From Candidatus Dormiibacter sp. (GTDB lineage Bacteria > Chloroflexota > Dormibacteria > UBA8260), in NCBI GenBank assembly GCA_025450495.1, contig JANWHI010000068.1, positions 1 to 23,562 of the forward strand: a DNA stretch of 23,562 bases, read 5' to 3'. The notes under the pieces were generated by a model. It worked only from the letters and a program-made list of their open reading frames with translations. It had not been told where the DNA came from and did not search any database. Shown piece after piece: positions 12,250 to 22,812 of the stretch (within the stretch, counting starts at the first letter, position 1; each line of letters opens with the position of its first letter). A program made the position numbers and the translations under genes.

Positions 12250-12371
12250 TCACGGTCAAGGGTACCCGCACATGCGTTCCACTCGTCTGCGAGAAGCCGG
12301 CGGGGCCAGGCCTGCCAGAGCCAGGGTTGGAATCGGCCGGCAGCGGTCACAATCACGAGCAGGAGGTCTCC
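12250..12371. promoter_or_regulatory. Divergent intergenic region between uvrA and msrA
   Basis: 122 bp that must contain start signals for both divergent genes. I can only point to a weak plus-strand pair (TTGGAA at 12327-12332 and CACAAT at 12348-12353, 15 bp apart). No LexA-type operator that I recognise is present. Confidence 0.35.
12361..12366 (+). promoter_or_regulatory. Strong ribosome binding site of msrA
   Basis: A perfect AGGAGG with 5 nt to the ATG at 12372. It fixes the start there and rejects the 15-codon upstream extension from a TTG at 12327. Confidence 0.85.
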
Positions 12372-13031
12372 ATGTTCAGCTTTCTCAGCCCCCACAAGAC
12401 GCATGCCGTGTCCGCCGACCAGGCCCTGCCCGGCCGCGCCGAACCGATGGAGATCACCGCGGCGCACCGGGTCAACGGCCATTCGATGACGCCGCCGTAC
12501 CCCGAGGGCCTGCGCACCGCAGTCTTCGGCATGGGCTGCTTCTGGGGTGCCGAACGGCTCTTCTGGCGGCTCGATGGGGTCTGGGTCACGGCGGTCGGAT
12601 ACGCCGGCGGCTTCACCCACAACCCCACGTATGAAGAGGTGTGTTCGGCGCGAACCGGCCACGCCGAGGTGGTGCTCGTGGTCTACGACCCAGCGCAGAT
12701 CGCGTACGAGAAGCTGCTCAGCACCTTCTGGGAGGAGCACGACCCCACCCAGGGGATGCGCCAGGGCCACGACGTCGGCACCCAGTACCGCAGCCTGCTC
12801 GGCACCTTCGGTTCGGACCAGGCGGAGGCCGCGGCGCGGTCTGCCACAACGTACCAGCAACGCCTTGCGGCAGCGGACAGGGGCGAGATCAGCACCGAGA
12901 TCGTCGAGTCGCCCGCCTTCTACTTCGCCGAGCCGTACCACCAGCAGTACCTGTACGCCAACCCCAACGGCTACTGCGGCCTCCAGGGCACGGGCGTGAG
13001 CTGCCCCATCGGCACGGGCGTGGGTCAATAA
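12372..13031 (+). CDS. msrA: Peptide methionine-S-sulfoxide reductase MsrA
   Basis: 219 residues. MsrA repairs oxidised methionine (S-sulfoxide) in proteins using thioredoxin-type reductants. The catalytic motif GCFWGAE is at 55-61 with Cys56. The conserved TGHAEVV segment and the [10 protein letters not shown] loop are present. Cys202 and Cys211 in the [12 protein letters not shown] tail are the likely resolving cysteines. The N-terminal 45 residues before the core (FLSPHK ... ALPGR) resemble the extension common in actinobacterial MsrA proteins. It is the only plus-strand gene in the first 19 kb. Its 3' end overlaps the convergent FemAB-like gene by 7 bp, so no intrinsic terminator separates them. 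Confidence 0.97.
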   Translation: MFSFLSPHKTHAVSADQALPGRAEPMEITAAHRVNGHSMTPPYPEGLRTAVFGMGCFWGAERLFWRLDGVWVTAVGYAGGFTHNPTYEEVCSARTGHAEVVLVVYDPAQIAYEKLLSTFWEEHDPTQGMRQGHDVGTQYRSLLGTFGSDQAEAAARSATTYQQRLAAADRGEISTEIVESPAFYFAEPYHQQYLYANPNGYCGLQGTGVSCPIGTGVGQ

Positions 13032-14062
13032 AAAAAGTCGTCGTGGACCCGCGCGGTCCACTGTCGCGCGATGCGTTCGCCCGCAAGATTCCAGACCGCC
13101 AGCGCCCGTGGCCTCACCGGCCAGTCCCACACCCCGGCGTACTCGGTGACCCTCTCGTTGAAGCCGCTCTTGAACCGGTGCAGGCCGGCGAAGGGATGAT
13201 CGGCGGTTAGCTCTGCGGGCCGCGGCACCGCGACGAGGTCGTAGTCCTCGACACCACGCGCACGCAGCCATCGCATCACCTCCCATTGCAGGAGGTACGG
13301 CGCCATCAGCTGCGAGCTGTGACGCGTGGAACCGCCGTCCTTGTACCAACCCCGGCGGCCGAGATGGGCGACGAAGGCGCCGGCCAGCACCTCGCCGCCG
13401 TGCACCGCAAAGAACAGGCGTCCCTGGTCGCGCGATCCGAGGCGAGCCCAGCAGTCCGCGAAGTAGTCGGCGCGACGCACCGGGATGCCGTTGCGCGCGT
13501 TGGTCTGCACCAGCAACCGATAGAGGACGCGCGCGTGTTCGGGGTCGACCGCCGCATTCACGACGGTCACGCCGCGTCGTGCGGCGAGGCGGACGTTGTA
13601 GCGCGTCTTCGGCTTGAACGAAGCCAGCACAGCGTCCTCGTCAGGACGCAGGTCGACCACGATGGTGGCGCGGTTGCTCTGGATGTCACCCGCGGCCTTG
13701 ACCAGGCCGGTCTCCCGCCAGCCACGCAGGTCGGCGCCGCCGAGGACCTCCGGCTCCACCTTGACCACGAATGCCCCGGGGGGCGGGCCCGTCCACGGCA
13801 CCATGTCGACCAGGCTGGTGGCGTCGATGACCCCGGGACCCTTGGGCGCGTACCAGACGGTCCCGAGCCCGGCCACGCGGCGGCTCAGGAACAGCACCGC
13901 GACGCGGCCCGATGTCCCTTCGTGGACCATGTGATGGGGCTGCCATCCCCAGCAGGACTTCGCCTCCGCCCAGGCACGCGTCTGCAGGTAGTGACCGCCG
14001 TCAGGGTTGCCAACCACCATGTCGTCCCAGACGTTGAGCTCCGCCGCTGTTGCCGGCCTCAA
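13025..14062 (-). CDS. FemAB/FemX-family peptidoglycan bridge aminoacyltransferase (copy 1)
   Basis: 345 residues. The family transfers amino acids from aminoacyl-tRNA to the stem peptide of lipid II or peptidoglycan, building interpeptide bridges at the cytoplasmic face. Visible signatures are [17 protein letters not shown] near 24-40, the APKGPG strand-loop, [16 protein letters not shown] near 150, the R-ADYF helix of the second acyltransferase-like fold, [21 protein letters not shown], and [17 protein letters not shown]. The long coiled-coil arm of staphylococcal FemA is absent, as in FemX/MurM-like or actinobacterial forms. The start is TTG at 14062, overlapping the stop of copy 2 as TTGA. 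The amino acid added cannot be deduced. Confidence 0.85.
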   Translation of the reverse strand: MRPATAAELNVWDDMVVGNPDGGHYLQTRAWAEAKSCWGWQPHHMVHEGTSGRVAVLFLSRRVAGLGTVWYAPKGPGVIDATSLVDMVPWTGPPPGAFVVKVEPEVLGGADLRGWRETGLVKAAGDIQSNRATIVVDLRPDEDAVLASFKPKTRYNVRLAARRGVTVVNAAVDPEHARVLYRLLVQTNARNGIPVRRADYFADCWARLGSRDQGRLFFAVHGGEVLAGAFVAHLGRRGWYKDGGSTRHSSQLMAPYLLQWEVMRWLRARGVEDYDLVAVPRPAELTADHPFAGLHRFKSGFNERVTEYAGVWDWPVRPRALAVWNLAGERIARQWTARVHDDFFY

Positions 14063-15033
14063 CGGCGCAGTGCCTGAGCGACTGTGAAGAGTCGCGCGCT
14101 CAGTGGGCGCACCGCCAGCTCCCAGGTGCCCCCCCGGGTCCGCAGCTCACCGCCGAAACCGCGCTTGAACTCGGTGATCCCGGCCCACTTGTGACCGGGT
14201 TGGCCGGGCGGGGCCACCCCCCAGAAATCGAACCAGCTCTTGCCGTTGCGGCGACCGTCGAGGATGGCGCGCCACACCAGGGGCGGGGCCGGCATCAGGG
14301 CACGGCGCTCCGTGTCGCTGGCCGCGAACGCGTAGTAACGGGTGTCCGTGAAGTCGAAGAGCAGGGCGCCGGCAATCCGCCGTCCATCGACGGCGGCGTA
14401 GTAGAGCGCTGCCTCGCCGGTGGGCATGAGCTCCCGCGCGATGGCGTGGTAGTAGCCGTCATCGTGCGAGTAGAACCCCGCGCGCGTCTCCGTCTGCCGC
14501 AGCAGCGCGATGAAGTCCGCGATGTCCGCGGGGTCCCGCACCTGCTCGATCGACAATCCGCGCTTCTCGGCGGTGTTGATGCGCGACCGGTGGCCGCTGT
14601 TGAGGCCACCACGAAGAGTGGCGTCGTCGACGTCGATGCGCAGGACCAGCGTGTGCTCGTGCTGGCGTGAGCGAACCCGCCGCGCTCTGAGCACCGCCAG
14701 CTGCGCTGCCGTGGCACCGTCGGGCTCCAGCCTGATGAATGCGCAGCCCAGCTCATCCGCACGGGAATGGGCAGTGCGCATCGCTTCGGGAAGGCGGGCC
14801 GGGTCGGCCAGCGTCGGTCCGAATGGCAGGTACAGGTAACGGAAGGGACCGACGCGGCGCACGATGCCCAGCCAGCACCAGCCGGCGCCATCAGCAAAGC
14901 TGACCTCGTTGTGCAGACGCACCTGCACGCGCGCCCACGCCGCACTCTGCAGGAAATGGCCGCCCAGGGCCGTGACCCGCTCATCCCAGCCGTCGGGGAT
15001 CGGCACCTCAGTCACGGCCGAGCAAGCTAGCAC
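14059..15033 (-). CDS. FemAB/FemX-family aminoacyltransferase (copy 2)
   Basis: 324 residues from GTG at 15033; a GTG at 15015 is a shorter alternative, and neither has a clear ribosome site. It shares the family order with its neighbour: GGHFLQSAAWARVQ near the N-terminus, YLYLPFGPTL, LNSGHRSRINTAEKRGL (the K-x-R-x-N-like segment), a tyrosine/alanine-rich YYAFAASD strand and ITEFKRGFGGE near the end. The two proteins are clearly diverged, so this is an old pair rather than a recent duplication. It begins 15 bp after the clpC stop and is translationally coupled to copy 1. A two-step bridge, each enzyme adding one residue, is a reasonable inference. Confidence 0.83.
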   Translation of the reverse strand: MLACSAVTEVPIPDGWDERVTALGGHFLQSAAWARVQVRLHNEVSFADGAGWCWLGIVRRVGPFRYLYLPFGPTLADPARLPEAMRTAHSRADELGCAFIRLEPDGATAAQLAVLRARRVRSRQHEHTLVLRIDVDDATLRGGLNSGHRSRINTAEKRGLSIEQVRDPADIADFIALLRQTETRAGFYSHDDGYYHAIARELMPTGEAALYYAAVDGRRIAGALLFDFTDTRYYAFAASDTERRALMPAPPLVWRAILDGRRNGKSWFDFWGVAPPGQPGHKWAGITEFKRGFGGELRTRGGTWELAVRPLSARLFTVAQALRR

Positions 15034-15048
15034 AGCGCGACGCCAGGA

Positions 15049-17574
<2,526 letters not shown>

Positions 17575-17584
17575 GTGCGTGCTG

Positions 17585-17589
17585 CCTCC
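17585..17589 (-). promoter_or_regulatory. Ribosome binding site for the TTG start of clpC
   Basis: GGAGG on the minus strand, 10 nt before TTG at 17574. It supports an unusual TTG initiation codon for a core chaperone gene. Confidence 0.65.
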
Positions 17590-17655
17590 GTGCCCGGGCC
17601 GGCCCCTCCTTCAGCGGGTGGGGGTCAGTGACGGGCGGCCTGTGATTCCCTCTGC

Positions 17656-17661
17656 ATTATG
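17656..17661 (-). promoter_or_regulatory. Candidate -10 element for clpC
   Basis: CATAAT on the minus strand in an otherwise very GC-rich 150-bp gap between rpsA and clpC. The matching -35 is weak (CGTGAA at 16 bp spacing). The position would give a leader of about 75 nt. Confidence 0.35.
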
Positions 17662-17724
17662 CCCACCCCACTCCGAGTTCACGCGTTCCCGTGAGCAGGC
17701 GGTCACCAGAAGAATCCGCGGAGG

Positions 17725-19041
17725 TTACGCCTTCTCCGAATCCGGGGCGGCAGTGGGCGCCTCGTCTGCGTCGAGCGCGGACGCGATTGCGGCGCTGTCC
17801 TCACCGGCGGCCACGCCCTCGGTGGCGGCCTCGTCGACCACGACGTCGGCCGCACCCGTGCCCGCGGGCGCGGTGGCGTCGTCGTCCTCATCGTCAGGGA
17901 ACTGATACGCAGGTGGTTCGTAGGTGCTGCCCGCGCTCTCGCCCTCGTCGGTCGGACCGCCGCCGTGGAGCTGGCGCAGTGACAGGCTGATGCGACGGCG
18001 CACCTTGTCGGCGCTGAGCACCATGACCTCGACCACCTCGCCCACCTTGAGGACGTCCTCGGTGCGCTCGACGTGGTCCCAGGACAGCTCGCTGATGTGC
18101 AGCAGGCCCTCGACACCGTCGGCGATCTGCAGGAACGCGCCGTACTTCTTGGTCTTGGTGACCTCACCGGTGACCGCCTTGCCGGCCGGGAAGCGATCCT
18201 CGATGGTGTCCCAGGGGTCGTCGCTCATCTGGCGGAGCGACAGGCTGATGCGCGACAGCTCGGGGTCGAGCTTGATCACCTTGACACGGACCTCGTCGCC
18301 GACGCTGAGCATGTCGCTGACATTGTTGATGCGATCCCACGAGAGCTCGCTGATGTGGATGAGCCCGTCGGCGCCACCGAGGTTGACGAAGGCACCATAG
18401 GAGGTGAGCCCGCTCACCTTGCCGGTGACCACGTCGCCGATCTGCAGCTTCTCGAAGAGCTCCTCGCGCTGGCGGGCGCGGTCCTCGTCCTGCGCCGCGC
18501 GCTGCGACACGATGAGGCGGTTGCGCTTGCGGTTGACCTCGAGGATCTTGACCGGGATCTTGGTACCGACCAGCTCCATCAGGTTGCCGCTGAACTGCCG
18601 GGCCACCTGGCTGCTGGGCAGGAAACCGCGCAGGCCCATGATGTTGACGATCAGGCCACCCTTGTTCTGCTCGCGCACCTCGGCGTCGAGGATCTCGCCC
18701 TCCGACTCCTTCTGTGCCACCGCCTGCCAGATGCCCTCGGCGCGGGCCTTGCGCAGCGAGAGGACGACGTTGCCGTCCTCGTTCTCGGGCTGGACCACGT
18801 AGACCTTGACGTCGTCGCCGGGGTTGAGGACCACCGGCGCCTCACCGCGCGCGCTCAGCTCGCGGTTGGAGATGACCCCCTCGGATTTGGCGCCGATGTC
18901 GACCAGCACCTCGTCGGGATCGACGCGCACCACGGTGCCGTCGACGATGTCGCCGTGGGCCAGCGCCCGGATGACGTGCTGCTCCTCGGCGAGGAGCTGC
19001 TCCATGGTGATCTCTTCGTCAGCAACCAGGGTCGTGGTCAA
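17725..19041 (-). CDS. rpsA: 30S ribosomal protein S1
   Basis: 438 residues from TTG at 19041. S1 binds mRNA with OB-fold S1 repeats and assists initiation. Four S1 domains are visible. The first (about 30-100) opens HGDIVDGTVVRVDPDEVLVDIG and the second (about 115-185) has GLIVNIMGLRGFLPSS. The third (about 205-275) has SYGAFVNLGGADGLIHISELSW and the fourth (about 290-365) has KYGAFLQIADGVEGLLHISELSW. Domains 3 and 4 carry the best RNA-binding consensus. An acidic Ala/Glu/Asp tail follows. The four-domain form is typical of Gram-positive-type lineages, shorter than the six-domain proteobacterial S1. The TTG start is favoured by AAGGAG just upstream; ATG at 19005 is the alternative. In-frame sequence further upstream to 19389 is low-quality intergenic translation. 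Confidence 0.93.
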   Translation of the reverse strand: MTTTLVADEEITMEQLLAEEQHVIRALAHGDIVDGTVVRVDPDEVLVDIGAKSEGVISNRELSARGEAPVVLNPGDDVKVYVVQPENEDGNVVLSLRKARAEGIWQAVAQKESEGEILDAEVREQNKGGLIVNIMGLRGFLPSSQVARQFSGNLMELVGTKIPVKILEVNRKRNRLIVSQRAAQDEDRARQREELFEKLQIGDVVTGKVSGLTSYGAFVNLGGADGLIHISELSWDRINNVSDMLSVGDEVRVKVIKLDPELSRISLSLRQMSDDPWDTIEDRFPAGKAVTGEVTKTKKYGAFLQIADGVEGLLHISELSWDHVERTEDVLKVGEVVEVMVLSADKVRRRISLSLRQLHGGGPTDEGESAGSTYEPPAYQFPDDEDDDATAPAGTGAADVVVDEAATEGVAAGEDSAAIASALDADEAPTAAPDSEKA

Positions 19042-19400
19042 GTGTCTCCTTCGGTACACCCCAGCGGCACGGCGGCGGAGACACGACGGCGTCCGACGGG
19101 TCGCCGGGTCACCTACGGGTCGGCCATGCCGGTTGGGAACGCTGCGGCGGAGCCGCGGAACGATCGCATGGTGGCTCTGACGGGCGCGAGCGTCCGTGCC
19201 GGTGCGATCTCTCGAAAGTGTAGCGGACCCGAGGTTCCCAGTTGAGGATGCCCAGAGTTGCACCGGCAGAGGCCGGTCAGCCGCTTCCGCGCAGCCGAAC
19301 CTTGTGCCTGAGCGGCCGCCCCATCGACTACAGTCCGTTGGCCATGGTTCGCGCTGCCGGCCATGACTGTGAAGCGCATTGGCACGCAAGGGGAGAGTCG
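19042..19400. other. 359-bp divergent intergenic region between rpsA and the beta-helix gene
   Basis: No gene is supported here. It must hold the rpsA promoter (minus) and that of the beta-helix gene (plus). The best minus-strand candidate is TACACT at 19217-19222 with a poor -35 (TCAACT, 17 bp away). On the plus strand TACAGT (19329-19334) lacks a well-spaced -35. A short Gly/Ser/Pro-like translation runs through it in several frames, as expected of GC-rich spacer DNA. Confidence 0.4.
19046..19051 (-). promoter_or_regulatory. Ribosome binding site for the TTG start of rpsA
   Basis: AAGGAG on the minus strand with only 4 nt to TTG at 19041. The spacing is short, so the ATG at 19005 remains possible. 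Confidence 0.5.
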
Positions 19401-20684
19401 ATGCGCAGGTTGTTCTGTGTGGTCATGGCCTTGTGCGCGGCACTGGCCGTCGTCGCGCCCACCACCGCCGCGGCGGACGAGGGTGGCAACGGAGGCGACG
19501 AAGGCGGCCATTCCTGTCCGTCCAGCAAACCGGTGCAGCTGCGCCACGCCGGCACCACCATGTGCTTTCCCACCATCCAGTCGGCGGTGAACGCCGCCAA
19601 CTCCGGCGATCAGGTCGTCGCCCAGCCGCACATCTACGATGAGAACGTCACCATCCCTGTCGGCAAGGACAACATCACGGTCAGGTCGCTGAAGGGTCCG
19701 GAGGACACCCGCATCGTCGGCAACCTGAATGGCAGCTCGACGGAGTCCGTGGTGGAGATCGATGCCAGCTCCGTCCGGCTGGGTGGTCCCAACGGCCGCA
19801 CCGGCTTCACCATCGAGAATGGCGCCGCCGCGGCGAACCCTGCTTCCTTCGACCTCCACGGCGTGGGCATCGGTTTCGATGGCGGTATCACGACCGGCGT
19901 CCAGGTGACCGGCAACCACATCCAGAACATCGCCGGGCCGGAGCCGCTGCCGCTCACCGGGTTCGGCCGAGTGGACGGCGTGGCCGCCACCAATGCGACC
20001 CAGGCGGCGATCCGCTGGAACGAGGTCGGCCCCATCAGCGCCGCGCTCCCGGCCGGCAGCAGCAACGTGTTCGGCTACGGCGTCATCTTCTTCGGCAGCA
20101 ACAGCCAGCCGGCGATCGGCTTCAATGCCATCCACGACATCAGCGTGACCGGCCCCTGCCCCGGGACCGGCGCCTTGGGCGTCGCCATCAACGACGCGAC
20201 CAGCGGGGCCACCGTGTCGGGCAATGCGGTCTGGAACGTGCTCGCGGACTGTGCCGCCGCGGGCATCAGCTCCGGCGCGCCCGGCGTGCCACTGTCGATC
20301 ACCGACAACGTGGTCGCCGATGTCAGCAGCAACGCCAGTCCCAGCCAGGCGGCCGGGATCGCGCTCAAGGGCTCAGGGGCCACCGTCACGGCGAGCGGCA
20401 ACCTGCTGACCCATGACAACGCCGGTGTCGCCGTCCTGGCGCCACTGAGCTCGACAACCCACATCAATCACAACGACTTCAGCAGGAACCCGATCGGCGT
20501 CTACAACCAAGCCGACCCCAACCTCGACGCCACCCTTAACTACTGGGGTTGCTCAGACGGGCCGGGCGCGCCCGGCTGCGACACCGTCGTCGACGTGGCG
20601 CCCGGGCACACCACCTATATTCCCTTCCTCACCCAGTCCATCCGGCACCACGGTGAGAACGGCAGCCCCGGCGACGCCGGGTGA
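19401..20684 (+). CDS. Secreted right-handed parallel beta-helix repeat protein
   Basis: 427 residues. The ATG at 19401 follows GGGGAGA and begins a clear signal peptide: MRR, a hydrophobic core to about residue 19, then PTTAAA with probable cleavage before DEGG at about 25. A Gly/Asp/Glu-rich linker leads into a pectate-lyase-like beta-helix of Asn/Ser/Val-rich turns (TIQSAVNAANSGDQVV, VTGNHIQNI, ISDNV-type rungs, VTASGNLLTHDNAGVAV, HINHNDFSRNPIGVYNQ) and ends in the LNYWGCSDGPG-PGCDTV motif seen in secreted beta-helix proteins of high-GC bacteria. There is no lipobox, sortase signal or C-terminal membrane helix, so it is probably released or surface-associated. Polysaccharide binding or cleavage is possible but no catalytic residues can be assigned. 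Confidence 0.85.
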   Translation: MRRLFCVVMALCAALAVVAPTTAAADEGGNGGDEGGHSCPSSKPVQLRHAGTTMCFPTIQSAVNAANSGDQVVAQPHIYDENVTIPVGKDNITVRSLKGPEDTRIVGNLNGSSTESVVEIDASSVRLGGPNGRTGFTIENGAAAANPASFDLHGVGIGFDGGITTGVQVTGNHIQNIAGPEPLPLTGFGRVDGVAATNATQAAIRWNEVGPISAALPAGSSNVFGYGVIFFGSNSQPAIGFNAIHDISVTGPCPGTGALGVAINDATSGATVSGNAVWNVLADCAAAGISSGAPGVPLSITDNVVADVSSNASPSQAAGIALKGSGATVTASGNLLTHDNAGVAVLAPLSSTTHINHNDFSRNPIGVYNQADPNLDATLNYWGCSDGPGAPGCDTVVDVAPGHTTYIPFLTQSIRHHGENGSPGDAG

Positions 20685-20700
20685 TGGCCGCTCGTAGCGG

Positions 20701-20780
20701 GGGATGATCCGCAACTCACCAGGCATTTGAACCGGACGGCGGGCGTCTGCCACAGCGGCGGATCGTCCCGCCCGTTCCGG
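20701..20780 (+). other. Interleaved complementary arms (pseudoknot-like) after the beta-helix gene
   Basis: Arm A 20701-20712 pairs over 12 bp with 20758-20769, with one T-G wobble that pairs only in plus-strand RNA. Arm B 20732-20745 pairs with 20769-20780 (5 bp plus 6 bp around an internal loop). The order A-B-A'-B' means the two stems are either mutually exclusive or form a pseudoknot. It lies between the beta-helix stop and the zinc-ribbon gene, 90 bp before its ATG. GC-rich chance pairing is possible. Confidence 0.35.
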
Positions 20781-20870
20781 CGATGTCGGCGTTCTGTTGC
20801 CGCGCGGTGTCCGGCTGGCGACCGTTCGGAGGGGTGGTCCGTCGCGGCGGGATGCGACCCTGCGAACGCA

Positions 20871-21080
20871 ATGCGAGTGACCATCACCTGTGAAGACTGC
20901 GGCGAACGCCACCGGCTCGAGCGCCACGTCACCGAGCCCGGCCCGATCTGGATCGTGTGCCACTCGTGCGAGCTGCCGCTCCAGGCAGTCCTCGACGGAC
21001 CGGCGCCGGCCCCGAGCAAAACACACAGCATCTGGGCCGACATCGTCGACCTCGGCAGCGGCGTCCGCAACCCCGCGTAG
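20871..21080 (+). CDS. Mini zinc-ribbon-like protein
   Basis: 69 residues. Two cysteine knuckles, CEDC (7-10) and CHSC (33-36), are separated by 22 residues with His and Arg between, the layout of a single rubredoxin-like zinc ribbon. A Pro/Ala segment and a short acidic tail (IWADIVDLGSG) follow. The ATG at 20871 is preceded only by weak purine sequence. Longer in-frame translation upstream to 20727 adds a Ser/Arg/Gly-rich shadow and is not favoured. It stands alone, 63 bp before degV. A nucleic-acid or protein adaptor role is conceivable but not shown; I do not recognise a named family. Confidence 0.6.
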   Translation: MRVTITCEDCGERHRLERHVTEPGPIWIVCHSCELPLQAVLDGPAPAPSKTHSIWADIVDLGSGVRNPA

Positions 21081-21143
21081 CCAGTCCGGGTAGCGCTCCG
21101 GCGGCAGGCCGGTGGCGTTCTTGCTGATAGCATCGAGCGCTCC

Positions 21144-22031
21144 ATGCACTCGACCCGCTCCCGGCGCGTCGCACTCGTCGTCGACACCGGCGCCGCGCTC
21201 CCAGAGCGGATCGACGGGGGACTTGCCGTGGTCCCGTACCACGTCACGGTCGGCGGCGTGACCCTTGACGACGGCGGCGACGAGGATCAGCTGTACGCAC
21301 AGCTGCGCCACGGCGAGCGCGCCACCACCTCGACGCCGAGTCCCGGCGAATACCTCGCCGCCATCGAGAGCGTCGCCGACGGAGTGAAGTCGGTGGTCTG
21401 CCTGACGATTCCGGCGCGCTGGAGCGGTACGCACGGCAGCGCGCTGGTGGCTGCCGGTCTCTTCGCCGAGCGGCGCAGCACGCCGCCTGTCGAGGTCGTC
21501 GAAATCGCCACCGCCGCGGCAGGATATGGCCTGGTCGCGCGCCTCGCCGTGGCCCTCTCCGACAGCGGAGCAGCCGGCTACGCGCTGCTCGCTCGGGTGC
21601 GGCAGGCGAGCGCGGAGGTGCGCATGTTCGGCGCGCTGGCGACACTCGAGTTCGTGGCGCGCAGCGGACGCGTCCCAGCCCTGGTCGCGGGCGTGTCCGA
21701 CGCTCTGCACGTCCGCCCCGTGTTCGAGATGCACAGCGGAGGCACAAGCCGCGTCGCCCTGGCCCGCACCGACAGCGGCGTGCTCCGCGCGCTCGAGAGG
21801 GTGGCGCGCGAACGCCTCACCTCTGGGGTCGACCACTGGATGATGCTGTTCCATGCCGATGCCGGCGAGGCGGCCGTGCAGCTCCGCGAGCGCCTCCTCG
21901 AGGTCTGCGCGGTGGCTCACCACGAGACCGTGGCGCTGGCGCCGGTGGTGGGCGTGCACATCGGACCGGGCGCGATCGGGTTCGCCGCGCTGCCCATCCA
22001 GACGGGCGATCCGCCGCCGAGCCCGACATGA
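21144..22031 (+). CDS. DegV family fatty-acid-binding protein
   Basis: 295 residues. DegV proteins (FakB-like) bind one fatty acid in a deep pocket and can present it to a fatty acid kinase. The family layout is visible: an N-terminal LVVDTGAALP strand-loop (11-20), TTSTPSPGEY (61-70), SGTHGSA (94-100) with the carboxylate-binding Ser/Thr, a FGALATLEFVARSGRVPAL block and a C-terminal VGVHIGPGAIGFA motif (canonical HTGPG-G). Compared with the usual VTDSTADLP, the first loop is changed to VVDTGAALP, so the ligand site may be modified. The stop overlaps the next ATG as ATGA, coupling it to a PlsY homologue, which fits exogenous fatty acid entering phospholipid synthesis. Confidence 0.88.
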   Translation: MHSTRSRRVALVVDTGAALPERIDGGLAVVPYHVTVGGVTLDDGGDEDQLYAQLRHGERATTSTPSPGEYLAAIESVADGVKSVVCLTIPARWSGTHGSALVAAGLFAERRSTPPVEVVEIATAAAGYGLVARLAVALSDSGAAGYALLARVRQASAEVRMFGALATLEFVARSGRVPALVAGVSDALHVRPVFEMHSGGTSRVALARTDSGVLRALERVARERLTSGVDHWMMLFHADAGEAAVQLRERLLEVCAVAHHETVALAPVVGVHIGPGAIGFAALPIQTGDPPPSPT

Positions 22032-22711
22032 ACCAGCCGGACACCGCGGTGGAGGTCATCGTGGTGGCCGGCGCCTACCTGGTGGGATCTGTGCCTGTCG
22101 CGTGGCTGCTCGGGCGCTGGCGTGGCGGCCTCGACCTCCGCGCCGTCGGCTCGGGCAACCCCGGCACCAGCAACCTCTATCGCAACACCGGGATGAGGCT
22201 GGCCCTGGTCTCCGGGCCACTCCAGTTCGCCCAGGGGGTGGTCCCGGTGCTGGTGGCCCGCGGGGTGGGTGGTGAGGGCACCTTCCTCGACCTGGTGGCG
22301 GTGGCGGCCGTCGCCGGCAACGGCTGGCCGATCTGGCTACGCTTCAACGGACAGCGCGGGGTCGCCGTGGCCAGCGGTGCTGTGGCCGCCCTCAACCCCG
22401 CGCTCCTTGTGGTGCTGCTGGTGTTCTTTGCGGCGGGGGCCCTCACCCACGCCATCGCCGCCGCTGTGCTCGCGGGCTTCACGGTGCTGCCCGTCGCTGC
22501 CGCGTGGATCGGGGGCCGAGGCCTGGCCATCACCTGCGCCGCCCTCCTCGCCGCGGTGGTTCTTCGTCGCCTCGCGGGCCTGCGCACCGACCTGCGCCAC
22601 GCCTCGCCGGACGGGGAGCGGCGCGTCCTGCTGCACCGGGTCTTCCTCGACAGGCGACCGGGCCAGGTGCTGGCTGGACGGCGGCCAGAGGATCGCCATC
22701 CTCGAGGCTGA
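22028..22711 (+). CDS. PlsY-like glycerol-3-phosphate acyltransferase family protein, divergent active site
   Basis: 227 residues with four or five hydrophobic segments. PlsY transfers acyl groups from acyl-phosphate to glycerol-3-phosphate at the membrane. Motif 1 is excellent: GSVPVAWLLGR (20-30) and GSGNPGTSNLYR (41-52). Motif 2, normally GHxxPxFxxFxGGKGVAT, reads GNGWPIWLRFNGQRGVAV (97-114), with Asn for His98 and Gln-Arg for the Gly-Lys. The D-x-x-KG helix reads QFAQG, and the final N-x-x-R-x-x-x-G-x-E motif is not found, being replaced by an Arg-rich soluble tail. I infer a PlsY paralogue with uncertain catalysis. Translation is coupled to degV by ATGA overlap. Confidence 0.75.
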   Translation: MNQPDTAVEVIVVAGAYLVGSVPVAWLLGRWRGGLDLRAVGSGNPGTSNLYRNTGMRLALVSGPLQFAQGVVPVLVARGVGGEGTFLDLVAVAAVAGNGWPIWLRFNGQRGVAVASGAVAALNPALLVVLLVFFAAGALTHAIAAAVLAGFTVLPVAAAWIGGRGLAITCAALLAAVVLRRLAGLRTDLRHASPDGERRVLLHRVFLDRRPGQVLAGRRPEDRHPRG

Positions 22712-22719
22712 GGATGGCG
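22694..22719 (+). terminator. Hairpin spanning the plsY-like stop codon
   Basis: A perfect 10-bp stem (22694-22703 with 22710-22719) and 6-nt loop, with the TGA at 22709-22711 at the loop/stem border. There is no T-run after it, so it is at best a U-less or Rho-assisted terminator or an mRNA-stabilising 3' structure. Confidence 0.4.
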
Positions 22720-22812
22720 GCCACGCGCGGCGGACGCCCGGGCCTGCGCTGGCGATGCGCCCCATACACTGCCACGGTGGAATCACGGCCGGTGGAGGGG
22801 CGGATACCGGCG

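Noticed and set aside
12327..12371. Upstream extension of MsrA from TTG 12327
   Set aside because: A perfect AGGAGG sits inside it, 5 nt before the ATG at 12372.
20553..21959. Long minus-strand frame antisense to degV and the beta-helix 3' end
   Set aside because: Low-complexity shadow with no ribosome site or motifs, opposite to a recognisable DegV gene.
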